From contig DGRX01000025.1 of assembly GCA_002391235.1 (NCBI GenBank), positions 1 to 64,000 of the forward strand: 64,000 bases of DNA. Direction: 5' to 3'. A program made the translations under genes and the position numbers. Source of the DNA: Treponema sp. UBA4377 (GTDB taxonomy: Bacteria > Spirochaetota > Spirochaetia > Treponematales > Treponemataceae). The notes beneath the pieces were generated by a model. That model was not told the DNA's origin. It saw only the letters and a list, made by a program, of their open reading frames with translations, and did no database searches. Shown here piece by piece: positions 9,997 to 18,000 of this stretch (position 1 is the stretch's first letter; each line of letters opens with the position of its first letter).

Positions 9997-10087
9997 GGGA
10001 GAATCGAACGCCCTTACTCGCGGTTGCGCCTTTTAGGGCCTAACAGTATGCTCAACGCGCAAAGCGAGCGGGCGTCCGCCTTCTCCC
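9997..10087. other. Long nested hairpin, possible structured RNA
   Basis: A 91-base stretch folds into one long interrupted hairpin. Outer 7-bp stem GGGAGAA (9997-10003)/TTCTCCC (10081-10087); then GCCC (10010-10013)/GGGC (10070-10073), CTCGC (10017-10021)/GCGAG (10064-10068) and TTGCGC (10024-10029)/GCGCAA (10057-10062). The order of the stems is collinear. No open reading frame or promoter can be firmly assigned. The function and the transcribed strand are unknown. Confidence 0.4.
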
Positions 10088-10132
10088 TGCGCGTTTTAAT
10101 TGTTTGTAACGCGCTTTTGCAAGTTAAAATAC

Positions 10133-10162
10133 AAAAAACGCAACTGGGAGCCGCGTTTTTTT
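10133..10162. terminator. Bidirectional terminator-like hairpin
   Basis: AAAAAACGC (10133-10141) pairs with GCGTTTTTT around an 11-base loop, giving A- and T-tracts on both sides. It sits between the mtaB operon and the tRNA-Lys promoter and could stop transcription from either direction. Confidence 0.5.
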
Positions 10163-10196
10163 CTATTATTTTCCTTGCAAAAAACGCGCTAAGCTC

Positions 10197-10226
10197 TTGA
10201 CACATTCCGCAAAAATATGATAGTAT
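10197..10226 (+). promoter_or_regulatory. tRNA-Lys promoter
   Basis: Perfect -35 TTGACA at 10197-10202, 18-bp spacer, -10 TAGTAT at 10221-10226, about 20 bases before the mature 5' end of the tRNA. Confidence 0.7.
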
Positions 10227-10245
10227 CGATATACGCTTTTAGCGC

Positions 10246-10318
10246 GGGCTATTAGCTCAGCAGGTAGAGCAACGCCCTTTTAAGGCGTGGGTCACTGGTT
10301 CGAATCCAGTATAGCTCA
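10246..10318 (+). tRNA. tRNA-Lys (UUU anticodon)
   Basis: A 73-base cloverleaf. Acceptor GGGCTAT/ATAGCTC (one G-U), D arm GCTC..GAGC, anticodon stem ACGCC/GGCGT with loop CTTTTAA (anticodon TTT at 10279-10281), T arm ACTGG-TTCGAAT-CCAGT, discriminator A. No CCA follows, so the 3' end must be added by the CCA-adding enzyme encoded at 36.4-37.9 kb. Confidence 0.96.
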
Positions 10319-10320
10319 AA

Positions 10321-10349
10321 GGTCTTCCGAACAGGAAGGCCTTTTTTTT
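10321..10349 (+). terminator. Rho-independent terminator of tRNA-Lys
   Basis: GGTCTTCC, loop GAACA, GGAAGGCC (8 bp with one G-U), then eight T residues, starting three bases after the tRNA. Confidence 0.85.
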
Positions 10350-10423
10350 GTCCTTGGCGCTGAAAATGCTTTTTTTTTCTAAAAATTTCGTAAATTTTCG
10401 ATAAAAATGTCTACCTTATAGGT

Positions 10424-10807
10424 ATGACACAAGATGAATTGCAATCGCTCAAACGCGCGCTTTACAGTTGGGCAAAGAAAAATTTGCGCGGACTTTCTGT
10501 GGTAAATGAATTAACCGGAAATAAAATTGAAATATCCGCGCAAGGAATTAACGAATGGTTCTCCAAGTCAAAGTCGGAAGAGCAGATAAAATCAATTGCG
10601 CTTTTGCCAGAATTGTTAAAAGCCGCAAAGTACACTCATAATGAAAAAAACATTCATTCGAAGCGCAAAAACGCGCCGGCATTTGAGTATTATGAATGTC
10701 CATTGAAGTTAGACGAAAGAGACTTTAACGCAATAATCAGCGTTAAGATTGTTGTGGCCGCGCTAGGTGACAGGAGAATTTATTACCACCACTATCTTGC
10801 GGAATAA
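10424..10807 (+). CDS. Small protein resembling a phage polyvalent-protein domain (LPD3/PBECR-like)
   Basis: A 127-residue protein, no signal peptide or membrane segment. The layout is a basic helix (residues 1-20), a 'VVNELTGNKIEISAQGINEW' segment, a helical 'SIALLPELLKAAKY', and a C-terminal strand-rich part ending RRIYYHHYL. From memory this pattern (TG-x-I-x-I-S-x-x-G-I, LPELL, then VK...IYYHHYL) matches the LPD3/PBECR group of domains found as modules of giant phage and conjugative polyvalent proteins, some of which belong to a barnase/EndoU/RelE-like nuclease fold. That assignment is tentative. Here it stands alone. There is no clear Shine-Dalgarno. It ends inside the terminator of a small RNA gene on the other strand (10806-10874). 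It could be a toxin, a nuclease or an inhibitor; none is shown. Confidence 0.6.
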   Translation: MTQDELQSLKRALYSWAKKNLRGLSVVNELTGNKIEISAQGINEWFSKSKSEEQIKSIALLPELLKAAKYTHNEKNIHSKRKNAPAFEYYECPLKLDERDFNAIISVKIVVAALGDRRIYYHHYLAE

Positions 10808-10874
10808 AAAAAACCGTCCTCAACTCTCGCGCGCTTGCCAAAAAGGAAAAAACGCAGTTTTATTGGACGGTTAT
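10806..10874 (-). ncRNA. Candidate ~70-nt small RNA, convergent with the LPD3-like gene
   Basis: On the minus strand a consensus promoter (10881-10908) is followed by a short transcript predicted from about 10874 to 10806. Its ends pair as AACCGTCC (10865-10872 region) with GGACGGTT (10812-10819 region), an 8-bp stem closing nearly the whole RNA, and the stem runs straight into eight T residues. The terminal stem is therefore also the terminator. The ~44-base interior is U-rich, then GC-rich (GGCAAGCGCGCGAG), and contains no ORF with a start codon. Its 3' end overlaps the last two bases of the neighbouring gene. The RNA gene is read from sequence; its function is inference. Confidence 0.65.
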
Positions 10875-10880
10875 GTCTTT

Positions 10881-10908
10881 ATTATAGCATAAAGACATTG
10901 ATTGTCAA
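10881..10908 (-). promoter_or_regulatory. Consensus promoter of the small RNA gene
   Basis: On the minus strand: TTGACA (10903-10908), 16-bp spacer, extended -10 TGC-TATAAT (10881-10886). Both hexamers are perfect, the best promoter match in the window. A 10-bp inverted repeat, ATGTCTTTAT/ATAAAGACAT (10873-10882 and 10889-10898), overlaps the -10 and start region and may be an operator. Confidence 0.8.
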
Positions 10909-10933
10909 GCAAAAAAGCGAGCCTTTTTTTTTC

Positions 10934-10960
10934 TAACATTTCCGTCCCAAATTCCGATAA
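10934..10960 (+). promoter_or_regulatory. Sigma-28 (FliA)-type promoter of the flagellar rod operon
   Basis: TAACATTT, 11 bases, TCCGATAA, compared with the FliA consensus TAAAGTTT-N11-GCCGATAA (6/8 and 7/8 matches with exact spacing). It lies 35 bases before the flgF start, which has its own Shine-Dalgarno (AGAGGA). Confidence 0.72.
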
Positions 10961-10995
10961 ATAAGTAACAGAAAACTTTTTTAGAGGATGTCAAA

Positions 10996-11793
10996 ATGAT
11001 TCGTGGATGGTACACAGGAGCCAGCGGAATGGTCGCCCAGCAAAACAGGCTGGACGCGATTTCAAACAATTTGGCCAACGTCGACACGGCGGGCTTTAAG
11101 CGCGACGTGACTGTTTCTAAGTCTTTTAGCGAGCTTTTGTTGCGCCGAAAGGATTTTGACGGCGTTTACACGATTCCCGAAGGATCAGCCGACGCGGCTC
11201 CAATAATCGGAAAGCTTGGCCTAGGCGTAGAGACCAACGAAAACTACACCGACTTTGCCGAAGGTTCCCTCAAAAACACAGACCAAGCCACTGACTTTGC
11301 CTTGCACGGAAAAGGCTTTTTTGTAATCCAGACTCCCACAGGAAACCGCTACACCCGCAACGGAAACTTTTACATCGGAAAGGAAGGCATCCTTGAGACA
11401 AAGGACGGCTATCCTGTTTTGGGCGAAAACGGAATCATCCGCTTGGAAGACGACAAGTTCAAGGTCAACGAAGACGGAATGATTGTCACAAAGGACAACC
11501 AGGTCGTTGACCGCTTTTTGGCCGTCCGCTTTGACAACGAGCGCTACCTAAAGAAGGCCGGAAACTCTTTCTATATGGAAAACGAAATCTCAGGCCCGGC
11601 GCACATTGCCGAAGGCGAGGAGAGGCCGCAGTTCATCCAGAACTTTGTCGAAAGCTCAAACGTCAACGTCGTCAACGAAATGGTTCGAATGATAGAAGTC
11701 AACCGCGCCTACGAGGCCAACCAAAAGACAATCCAGAGCGAAGACCAAATGATGTCAACCTTGTGGAACCGCGTCGCCGCGCGTTCTAGGTAA
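10996..11793 (+). CDS. flgF: Flagellar basal-body rod protein FlgF
   Basis: A 265-residue proximal/distal rod component of the flagellar basal body. The N-terminal rod signature is clear (GMVAQQNRLDAISNNLANVD, then TAGFKRD), the central D1 region reads FALHGKGFFVIQTPTGNRYTR, and the C-terminal heptad block NVVNEMVRMIEVNRAYEANQ is typical. Length is normal for FlgF/FlgG proteins. It is first in a three-gene operon with flgG and a rod-binding protein, behind a sigma-28-like promoter. In spirochaetes the assembled flagella lie in the periplasm. Assignment as FlgF rather than a second FlgG rests on position and on greater divergence from the FlgG consensus. Confidence 0.92.
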   Translation: MIRGWYTGASGMVAQQNRLDAISNNLANVDTAGFKRDVTVSKSFSELLLRRKDFDGVYTIPEGSADAAPIIGKLGLGVETNENYTDFAEGSLKNTDQATDFALHGKGFFVIQTPTGNRYTRNGNFYIGKEGILETKDGYPVLGENGIIRLEDDKFKVNEDGMIVTKDNQVVDRFLAVRFDNERYLKKAGNSFYMENEISGPAHIAEGEERPQFIQNFVESSNVNVVNEMVRMIEVNRAYEANQKTIQSEDQMMSTLWNRVAARSR

Positions 11794-11830
11794 GGAAAAT
11801 ATTTTAGGAATTAAGAGCAGGAGATAAATT

Positions 11831-12625
11831 ATGGTAAGAAGTTTGTGGACAGCGGCCACCGGAATGAACGGACAGCAGGCCAACATTGACGCGATTTCGC
11901 ACAACCTTTCAAACGTGAACACAACCGGCTACAAGCAGCAGCGCGCCGAGTTTGAGGACTTGATTTACCAGAACTTAAAGCTTGCCGGAACTCCGGCCAC
12001 CGAAGACACCGTGACTCCTGTTGGAATCCAGCAGGGCGCCGGCGTTAAGCTTGCCGCAACCCAAAGAATATTCAGCCAGGGCTCTTTGCAGGCCACCGGC
12101 GTTGACACCGATGTCGCGATTGTCGGAGACGGCTTTTTGCGCGTGCAGCAGTACGACGGCTCTTACGCCTACACCCGCGACGGCGCCCTTAAGGTTGACA
12201 TGACCGGCCAGCTTGTCACAAGCGAAGGCCTTCGCGTCCAGCCCGAAATCATTTTGCCCGAAGGCTTTGACATCCACACATTGTCAATCAGCGACGGCGG
12301 CCGCGTAACCGTTAAGGTGAACGGCGAGACGACTCCGACAGAAGTCGGCCAAATCGAGCTTTACCGCTTTCCCAACGAGGGCGGCCTCAAGGCTTTGGGC
12401 GACAGCTTGTACAAGGTGACAAACGCTTCGGGCGACCCGATCGCAAACCGCCCCGGCATTGACGGAATGGGAATCGTTAAGCACAAGTTTTTGGAAATGT
12501 CAAACGTCAGCGTGGTTAACGAAATGGTTCAGATGATTGTCGCCCAGCGCGCCTACGAGTTCAACTCAAAGGCCGTCCAGACAAGCGACAGCATGCTAAG
12601 CACGGCTGCTAACCTTAAGCGCTGA
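11831..12625 (+). CDS. flgG: Flagellar basal-body rod protein FlgG
   Basis: A 264-residue distal rod protein. It starts MVRSLWTAATGMNGQQANID, has SHNLSNVNTTGYKQQRAEFE, the FlgG-specific 'FEDLIYQNLKLAG', a D1 region (VAIVGDGFLRVQQYDGSYAY) and the C-terminal VSVVNEMVQMIVAQRAYEFN helix. Length and motifs are standard. A Shine-Dalgarno (AGGAG) precedes the ATG. It lies 37 bases after flgF and 24 bases before the rod-binding gene, in the usual Treponema order. Confidence 0.95.
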   Translation: MVRSLWTAATGMNGQQANIDAISHNLSNVNTTGYKQQRAEFEDLIYQNLKLAGTPATEDTVTPVGIQQGAGVKLAATQRIFSQGSLQATGVDTDVAIVGDGFLRVQQYDGSYAYTRDGALKVDMTGQLVTSEGLRVQPEIILPEGFDIHTLSISDGGRVTVKVNGETTPTEVGQIELYRFPNEGGLKALGDSLYKVTNASGDPIANRPGIDGMGIVKHKFLEMSNVSVVNEMVQMIVAQRAYEFNSKAVQTSDSMLSTAANLKR

Positions 12626-12649
12626 CATAAGGGTGGGGAGGAATAAGTT

Positions 12650-13180
12650 ATGACGGGAATAGACAAGATTGGAACGATGACTCAAAGCAACGCTGTGATT
12701 CAAAACGCGCTGCATAAAAACCAGTCAAACAAGTTCGCGAATCTGTTAAAGGCCGCGCAAGAAAAGCAGGCCGCGCCTTCTGGGCTTTCGAACAATGCGG
12801 ACTATTCCCACATTTCCTCCGAGCAGGTTATTCCCGAAGGCCGCCTTAACGGCGACTTTAAGACCGGCTTTGACAAAACGTTCACCAGCTCCGCCGACAA
12901 AAACGCCGCCCCCCAAGGCGCGGCCGTAAACGGCGCCATCCGTTCCAGCGGCAAAAAAATCGACAAGACTTCAAAGCTCTACGAAAAGTCGATGGAAATG
13001 GAATCCTTCTTTGTAAAGATGATGGTCGACTCGATGAGAAAGACCGTCCACTCCGCCACAAAAGATTCATTCGCCAAGAGCATGTACCAAGACATGCTTT
13101 ACGACGAGTACACTACAAGCCTTACAAAGCAGGCGGGCTTTGGCCTTGCCGACCAAATCTACTTGGAGCTTTCGCGCTAA
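12650..13180 (+). CDS. Rod-binding protein (FlgJ N-terminal domain)
   Basis: A 176-residue protein whose C-terminal ~75 residues are the rod-binding domain of FlgJ (YEKSMEMESFFVKMMVDSMR, then SMYQDMLYDEYTTSLTKQAG, ending GLADQIYLEL). The first ~95 residues are polar, with Ser/Asn/Ala and probable disorder. It lacks the peptidoglycan hydrolase domain found in proteobacterial FlgJ, as is normal in spirochaetes, so it probably acts as a rod cap or scaffold in the periplasm. Shine-Dalgarno GGGGAGG precedes the ATG. Its stop codon overlaps the stop of the convergent tpsB gene. Confidence 0.9.
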   Translation: MTGIDKIGTMTQSNAVIQNALHKNQSNKFANLLKAAQEKQAAPSGLSNNADYSHISSEQVIPEGRLNGDFKTGFDKTFTSSADKNAAPQGAAVNGAIRSSGKKIDKTSKLYEKSMEMESFFVKMMVDSMRKTVHSATKDSFAKSMYQDMLYDEYTTSLTKQAGFGLADQIYLELSR

Positions 13181-15042
13181 TTTTCTGGGGCTTCCTGAAC
13201 TTCCTGAACTTCCTGAACCTTGGCGGCTTTAAGCTTTCTTTCTTTTCTTTGTTTTATTAGCGATGAGATGAAGTCAAAGTCGGGAGAAACTCTCGCTTCG
13301 ATATGGAATTTCGCTATTTGATTTTTTTCTTCGTGGCTGTTCTTTAGAAGCGGGAATGCCAATGAGGCTTTGACATTAACGTCTTTTGGAAGGTCAAACT
13401 TTAGGCCAAAGCCCAAGCTCATAAGAAAGTCATTCTTGTCGATGCCTTCCGCGCCCTTGCCCGTTCCTTTGTACGGAAATATTCCCGCGTGGTCGGCGAA
13501 CACAAAGCCTTTCGCATAGGTTCCCACAAAAGGATATTCCTTTGTCTTTTCTTTGTTTCTTATCGTTTTTGGCGCGATTGGAAAACTCAGTTCGGCGCTA
13601 AAAATATATCCGTTTTTCCCTAAAAGCAAGCCCTCCGAGTATCCTCTGACTGTCGCGATTCCGCCCGCGGTCATTTGGTCTATGGACGGAATGACGTTTT
13701 TGCCGGGAATCGCCTGGTAGCTGCCTTTAAAAGTTCCTATTAGGCTATGTCCAAAATCCTGAATCCTAAGAACGCTGCCGTCCAGCTTAAAATAATTTGA
13801 GTCGTTGTCAAAAATTGGGAAAGAATACCCGAAGTTTTGGGTGAAATACCAAATGCCTCTTTTTGTGTCCAATCTAAAGGACAAGCCTGTTTGCAGCGAA
13901 GTAACATTATTTTTGAACAAATCCACTCCGTCAAAACTTGTCACGGACCTTTTGTAAGCGATAGACGACGAGCCTGTCAATTCCATCCATGTCTTGCGTA
14001 AAAACGGACGCGTGTAATACAAGGAATAGTTTTGCGAGCGGCTTTTGATGTTGAAAATCTTGTAATCTCCATGGCCTATTTTTGTGTTGCTGGACGAAAA
14101 GCTAAATCCAATTCTGTCGTCCATTTTTGTTATGGGAATGTTGTAGTCAGCAAAGGGAGTTATCAAGCATGAGTTAAAATACGCTCCAATGGTAAGCTTG
14201 TCTCTCATTCCAAACAAACTGTCGTCTTGAAGCGTCAAGCCAAAACGGTTTTTTCCTATCGTGGATCTTCCCGCGTTGTCGTATAAAAGCGAGACATGGA
14301 AGGGCAGCTTTTCATTGACTTTAACGTCAACGTCTGTCGTTCCCATTTGGCTTTTGCCTGGAGCCAAAACGCTGTTAAGCGAAACGCCTTCGTTGTAGCG
14401 GTTGAACAGCGTCATGTTTTGTTCAAGTTGCCGAAGGTTAAAGACGCTGCCTTTCTTAAGGTTCAACCTGTCCTCGATGTATTTTTTTCGAGTCCATTTG
14501 TTTCCTTCATAGCTTGTGTCGCCGATTTTTCCTTCGAGCAATTCGATTCTTAAGGTTTCGTCTTCTATCGTTTGCTCAGGCAAATACGCCCTTGCGGTTA
14601 CATAGCCTTTCTCAAGGTAAAGCTTGTTTATCTTGTCAAGGAGCTCTTGCAATTCCTCAAATGTTAAATTTGTTTGGTTGTACGGCTCAACGATTTCGTT
14701 TATTTCTTTTTCTGTTAAAATCGCCGACGGAGAGACCAAAATCTTTTCTATATAAACTCCAGCCGTGTCAAATTCTTCCAATCTTGCCTTTTCGCTTTCG
14801 TCCCTTATTTTTTTTTCAATGTCAGGCGTGATTTCTTCTTGTTGTTCCTCTTTCTGCCTTTCGTAATTTTGAAAGTCTTCCTGCATCTGTTTTTCGAGTT
14901 GCTGTTGTTTTAGGATTTCCAAGTCGTGGCTGTTGATTTCGCCCGCTTGCGGAATGCCGCTTGGCATGTCTGCCGGCTGCGCAAACAGAGAAGTCAGAAT
15001 AAAAGCGGTGCAGGCAAAAGACGCAAGGGCTCTCTTTGTCAT
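13177..15042 (-). CDS. TpsB/ShlB-FhaC family two-partner secretion transporter
   Basis: A 621-residue outer-membrane transporter that exports the adjacent TpsA protein. Signal peptide to about residue 22 (LTSLFAQ). Residues ~40-95 are a Gln/Glu-rich helix. A POTRA_2 domain follows (~96-175, including 'YLEKGYVTARAYLPEQ'), then a second POTRA-like region and a 16-strand Omp85-type barrel. The family's VRG[YF] motif is present as ATVRGYSEG (about residue 465), as is an F-x-D-x-G-like FADHAG. Unusually, the chain runs ~35 residues past the last predicted strand, with a charged tail and a three-fold VQE repeat, whereas Omp85 proteins normally end in a terminal strand. Shine-Dalgarno GGAGAG. Divergent from tpsA through overlapping promoters. 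Confidence 0.9.
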   Translation of the reverse strand: MTKRALASFACTAFILTSLFAQPADMPSGIPQAGEINSHDLEILKQQQLEKQMQEDFQNYERQKEEQQEEITPDIEKKIRDESEKARLEEFDTAGVYIEKILVSPSAILTEKEINEIVEPYNQTNLTFEELQELLDKINKLYLEKGYVTARAYLPEQTIEDETLRIELLEGKIGDTSYEGNKWTRKKYIEDRLNLKKGSVFNLRQLEQNMTLFNRYNEGVSLNSVLAPGKSQMGTTDVDVKVNEKLPFHVSLLYDNAGRSTIGKNRFGLTLQDDSLFGMRDKLTIGAYFNSCLITPFADYNIPITKMDDRIGFSFSSSNTKIGHGDYKIFNIKSRSQNYSLYYTRPFLRKTWMELTGSSSIAYKRSVTSFDGVDLFKNNVTSLQTGLSFRLDTKRGIWYFTQNFGYSFPIFDNDSNYFKLDGSVLRIQDFGHSLIGTFKGSYQAIPGKNVIPSIDQMTAGGIATVRGYSEGLLLGKNGYIFSAELSFPIAPKTIRNKEKTKEYPFVGTYAKGFVFADHAGIFPYKGTGKGAEGIDKNDFLMSLGFGLKFDLPKDVNVKASLAFPLLKNSHEEKNQIAKFHIEARVSPDFDFISSLIKQRKERKLKAAKVQEVQEVQEAPEN

Positions 15043-15059
15043 TCACTCTCCAAATTTTA

Positions 15060-15088
15060 TTGACTTATATAATATTGTGTTATATACT
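15060..15088 (+). promoter_or_regulatory. tpsA promoter
   Basis: TTGACT, 17 bp, TATACT (15083-15088). The -10 box ends ten bases before the tpsA ATG at 15099, leaving a leader of only a few bases. It occupies the same DNA as the tpsB promoter on the other strand. Confidence 0.65.
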
Positions 15089-15097
15089 ATTAGTCAA
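15069..15097 (-). promoter_or_regulatory. tpsB promoter, interleaved with tpsA promoter
   Basis: Minus strand TTGACT (15092-15097), 17 bp, TATTAT (15069-15074). The predicted start lies ~20 bases before the tpsB ATG, leaving room for its GGAGAG ribosome site. The two -35 boxes form the ends of an inverted repeat spanning 15060-15097. Confidence 0.62.
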
Positions 15098-15098
15098 T

Positions 15099-18000
15099 AT
15101 GAGAGGGTTCAGAGATTTTTGCAATAGGTTCACTGCCGCATTGCTATGCCTAAGCGTGTTTGTCATAAACGCGCCGGTCGCCCTTTTTGCGGACGAATTT
15201 ATTACAGGCGTTGACCCTTCAGGAAACACTTACAATATCGAAGCCGAAAAAATTTCCGGCGACACCGGCTTCAGGCATTATGACAACTTTTCCCTGGAAA
15301 ACGGATATATCGCGAACCTGATTTACAATGACACTTATTCAAAATTTGTCAATTTGGTTGACAGCCAGATTACTATTAATGGCATAGTCAACACTATGAA
15401 GGGCGGCAATTTTTACAACGGACATGCTATCTTTGTTTCGCCGAACGGCATGGTGGTCGGCTCGTCAGGCTTTTTAAATGTCGGCTCATTGTCTGTTCTT
15501 ACTCCTTCCCAAGGCAAATTCGACGATTTTGTGTCCGCATACGGCGCGGGCAGTTTGTCTCCTTATGTTGTTGGCGGCGACAGTTATAAAGGTTTGATAA
15601 CTGACTCTCATGGAAACATTGTCATCAACGGAAAGATTCTGTCCCGCGGCGATGTCAATCTGTTTGGCGACACAATCGCGATACAGGGCGAGAATGGCAA
15701 CAAGGCGGGAATCGTCGCCGGTTGGCAAGACTCAAATACAAGTTTTTCCGATTTGCAAAGCGCCAAGAACACATTCAACAGCCTTGTCTCCAACAATATA
15801 ACTGACGCCACAAACTTCGCGCTAAAAGACGGCAAGATAAAGATTGTCGCGGGCTATAAAGAATTGGATGAAAACAACAAGCCTGACAGCATAGCGAAAA
15901 AGGCTGAGGTGACAATAGAGAACGCCCAGATTGGCGCAAGCGAAGTTGAAGTCAAGGCAAACTCAACGCGAGAGTTCACGACGTTTGACATTTTTGATTC
16001 GAACAATGACGGCTCCGTTTATGACACTGCCAACGCTAGCGACGCGATATCCTCTAAAATCACAATTAAGGATTCCAGCGTCGCGGGCGAAAGCGTCGAC
16101 ATTGCGGCTACATCGCAGGCAGCCTTGAGCAGAGACATTAATATGTCCATTCCTACAGTTTTTTTGTGGCTTCTTGACAGCGACGACGCTAAAATCGACG
16201 ATTTTTTTAGCGGCGGAATCTACGACGGCTTTGAGGGGGCCAGGACAAGCGCCGTTATAGACATTGTTGATTCCTCGATTCAGGCAACCAAGAATGATTT
16301 GAAAATCACAAGTTCGGCAATGGCAAGCACAAGCATATCTTCAATGATAGGCGAAGTGATTCCCCACATATTTTATGGTTACGGAACTAAAACTGAGTCT
16401 AAAGTCAATGTAAAAAATTCCGCCATAAAAGCGAAAAATGACGTTGAGATAAACGCGCTTTCGCAGAACTTGATGAACGCCGCCATCTCAAACAAAGGCG
16501 GAATTTCAATTCAGGCGGAAAACGCCTATGACTTGGCTTTTGTAAAAAACTCAACTGCCGCTGACACAAAAATTACGATTGACAACTCGACTGTGGAAGG
16601 AAAAAATGTATCCGCCCAGGCGCTTGCTTACAATAAGCTAAAAAACAAAATTGATTTAAAAGCGCTTATTGGCGAAAACGATTTTGCAAGCTATGGCCCA
16701 AATGGCCAGGGCGGACAAGGCGGCTCCGGCGCTGTTGCTGGCGTGTTGATGAATGACACTGACATTCAATCCGCAGTGGAGGTGTTGAATGGCAGCGCCA
16801 TAACAGCGGCTGGCGACGTCGTGTTAAACGCCTTTAACCTTAATGATGTGAACAACAATGTCAGCTCCACAATTGTTGATCCTACAGGCTCTGTAAAAAA
16901 TATGAAGGAATCAGATTCATTCTTTGGCAGATTAAAAAACGGCTTTAAAACTCTTGGCGGAGAAGCAAAGCAGTGGTCAACCTTTACATTTAGAGATTTT
17001 AGGGATAAGTTCAAAACAAAGATTAATAATACCAAGAGCATTTGGAACCAAAATTATCAGGGCTTGGAAGAAAAAGCTATCTTTCAACTGGGAACGGGCG
17101 CGCTTTTTAACAATGGAAAAACGGCAAATAATGTAATTGTTGACCATTCGACAATTAGCGCGGGAAAAGACATCGACATAAAAGCGCATACGGTTGACCT
17201 TACCGCAAACGCGGTGGCGTCTTTTGCCAAGCAAGACGTAAAAATTGGCGGCGCCTTTTCTTTGTCAATAAATGACGAGAAGAATGACAATAAGGTTGAC
17301 ATTATTGATTCCATTATAAAAACTTCAGGCTCCGGATCAACAATAAATGTGGATTCAATTGTCGAACTTCCCGCCCAGCAAGGAACGCTCGGCGTTTCAA
17401 TGAAGCTTCCTGAAGTTCTTGCCGGTCTAGTGGATAAAACTGGCGCTGGAATTGGCAATCTCTTAGGCATTAATACCGTCGAGGGTTGGAAGGGCGATTT
17501 AACGCTCGGCATGGATTTTAATTATGGAGCGCAAGACAACTGGGAATTTGGATTCCATTCATATAACCAAGACGCGCCAGGCTCTGGCGTCATGCCTGAA
17601 GTTGGCATACTTGGCTTTTACAATAACTTTGCCCTTGCGTCCGCAAAAGGCGATGTAACCGGCTTGTCAGGCGCCGTGGCCGTAAATAGCGTTGAAAACA
17701 ATTCTGATATAAATGTCACCCGCTCAAACATAGAGGCAAAAAATTCTTTGGCCGACGGCGTTTATATGAATTCTATCATCTCCGCCGCCGCGCATGACGC
17801 GATAGACTTTATGGCTTCGCTTTCCATTGCGAGAGTTACAGACCTTGTGGATCCAAACAACGCGGCGGGAACTTCGGCAGTGGGCGGCTCTGTTCTTGTC
17901 CAGAATTTCACGAATAACGCAAAGACAACTGTGGATAATTCCACTATAGACGCAAAAGGCGGCAATTTGGAATTGAATTCCGCGGCCGAGCAGTCTTACT

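Noticed and set aside
9990..10060. tRNA-like T-loop on the minus strand near mtaB
   Set aside because: T stem GGGCG/CTCCC has a mismatch, no 7-bp acceptor partner and no valid anticodon arm, so it is not called a tRNA.
10380..10404. Sigma-28-like TAAAAATT...TTCGATAA before the LPD3-like gene
   Set aside because: Spacing is 9 rather than 11 bases, and the region is A/T-rich enough for chance matches.
13190..13220. CRISPR-like short direct repeats
   Set aside because: Only a 9-base tandem repeat in coding sequence, no spacers. No CRISPR array is present in the window.
15036..15098. Upstream ATG of tpsA giving 21 extra N-terminal residues
   Set aside because: The tpsA promoter lies between it and 15099, it overlaps the tpsB start, and the signal peptide is better formed from 15099.
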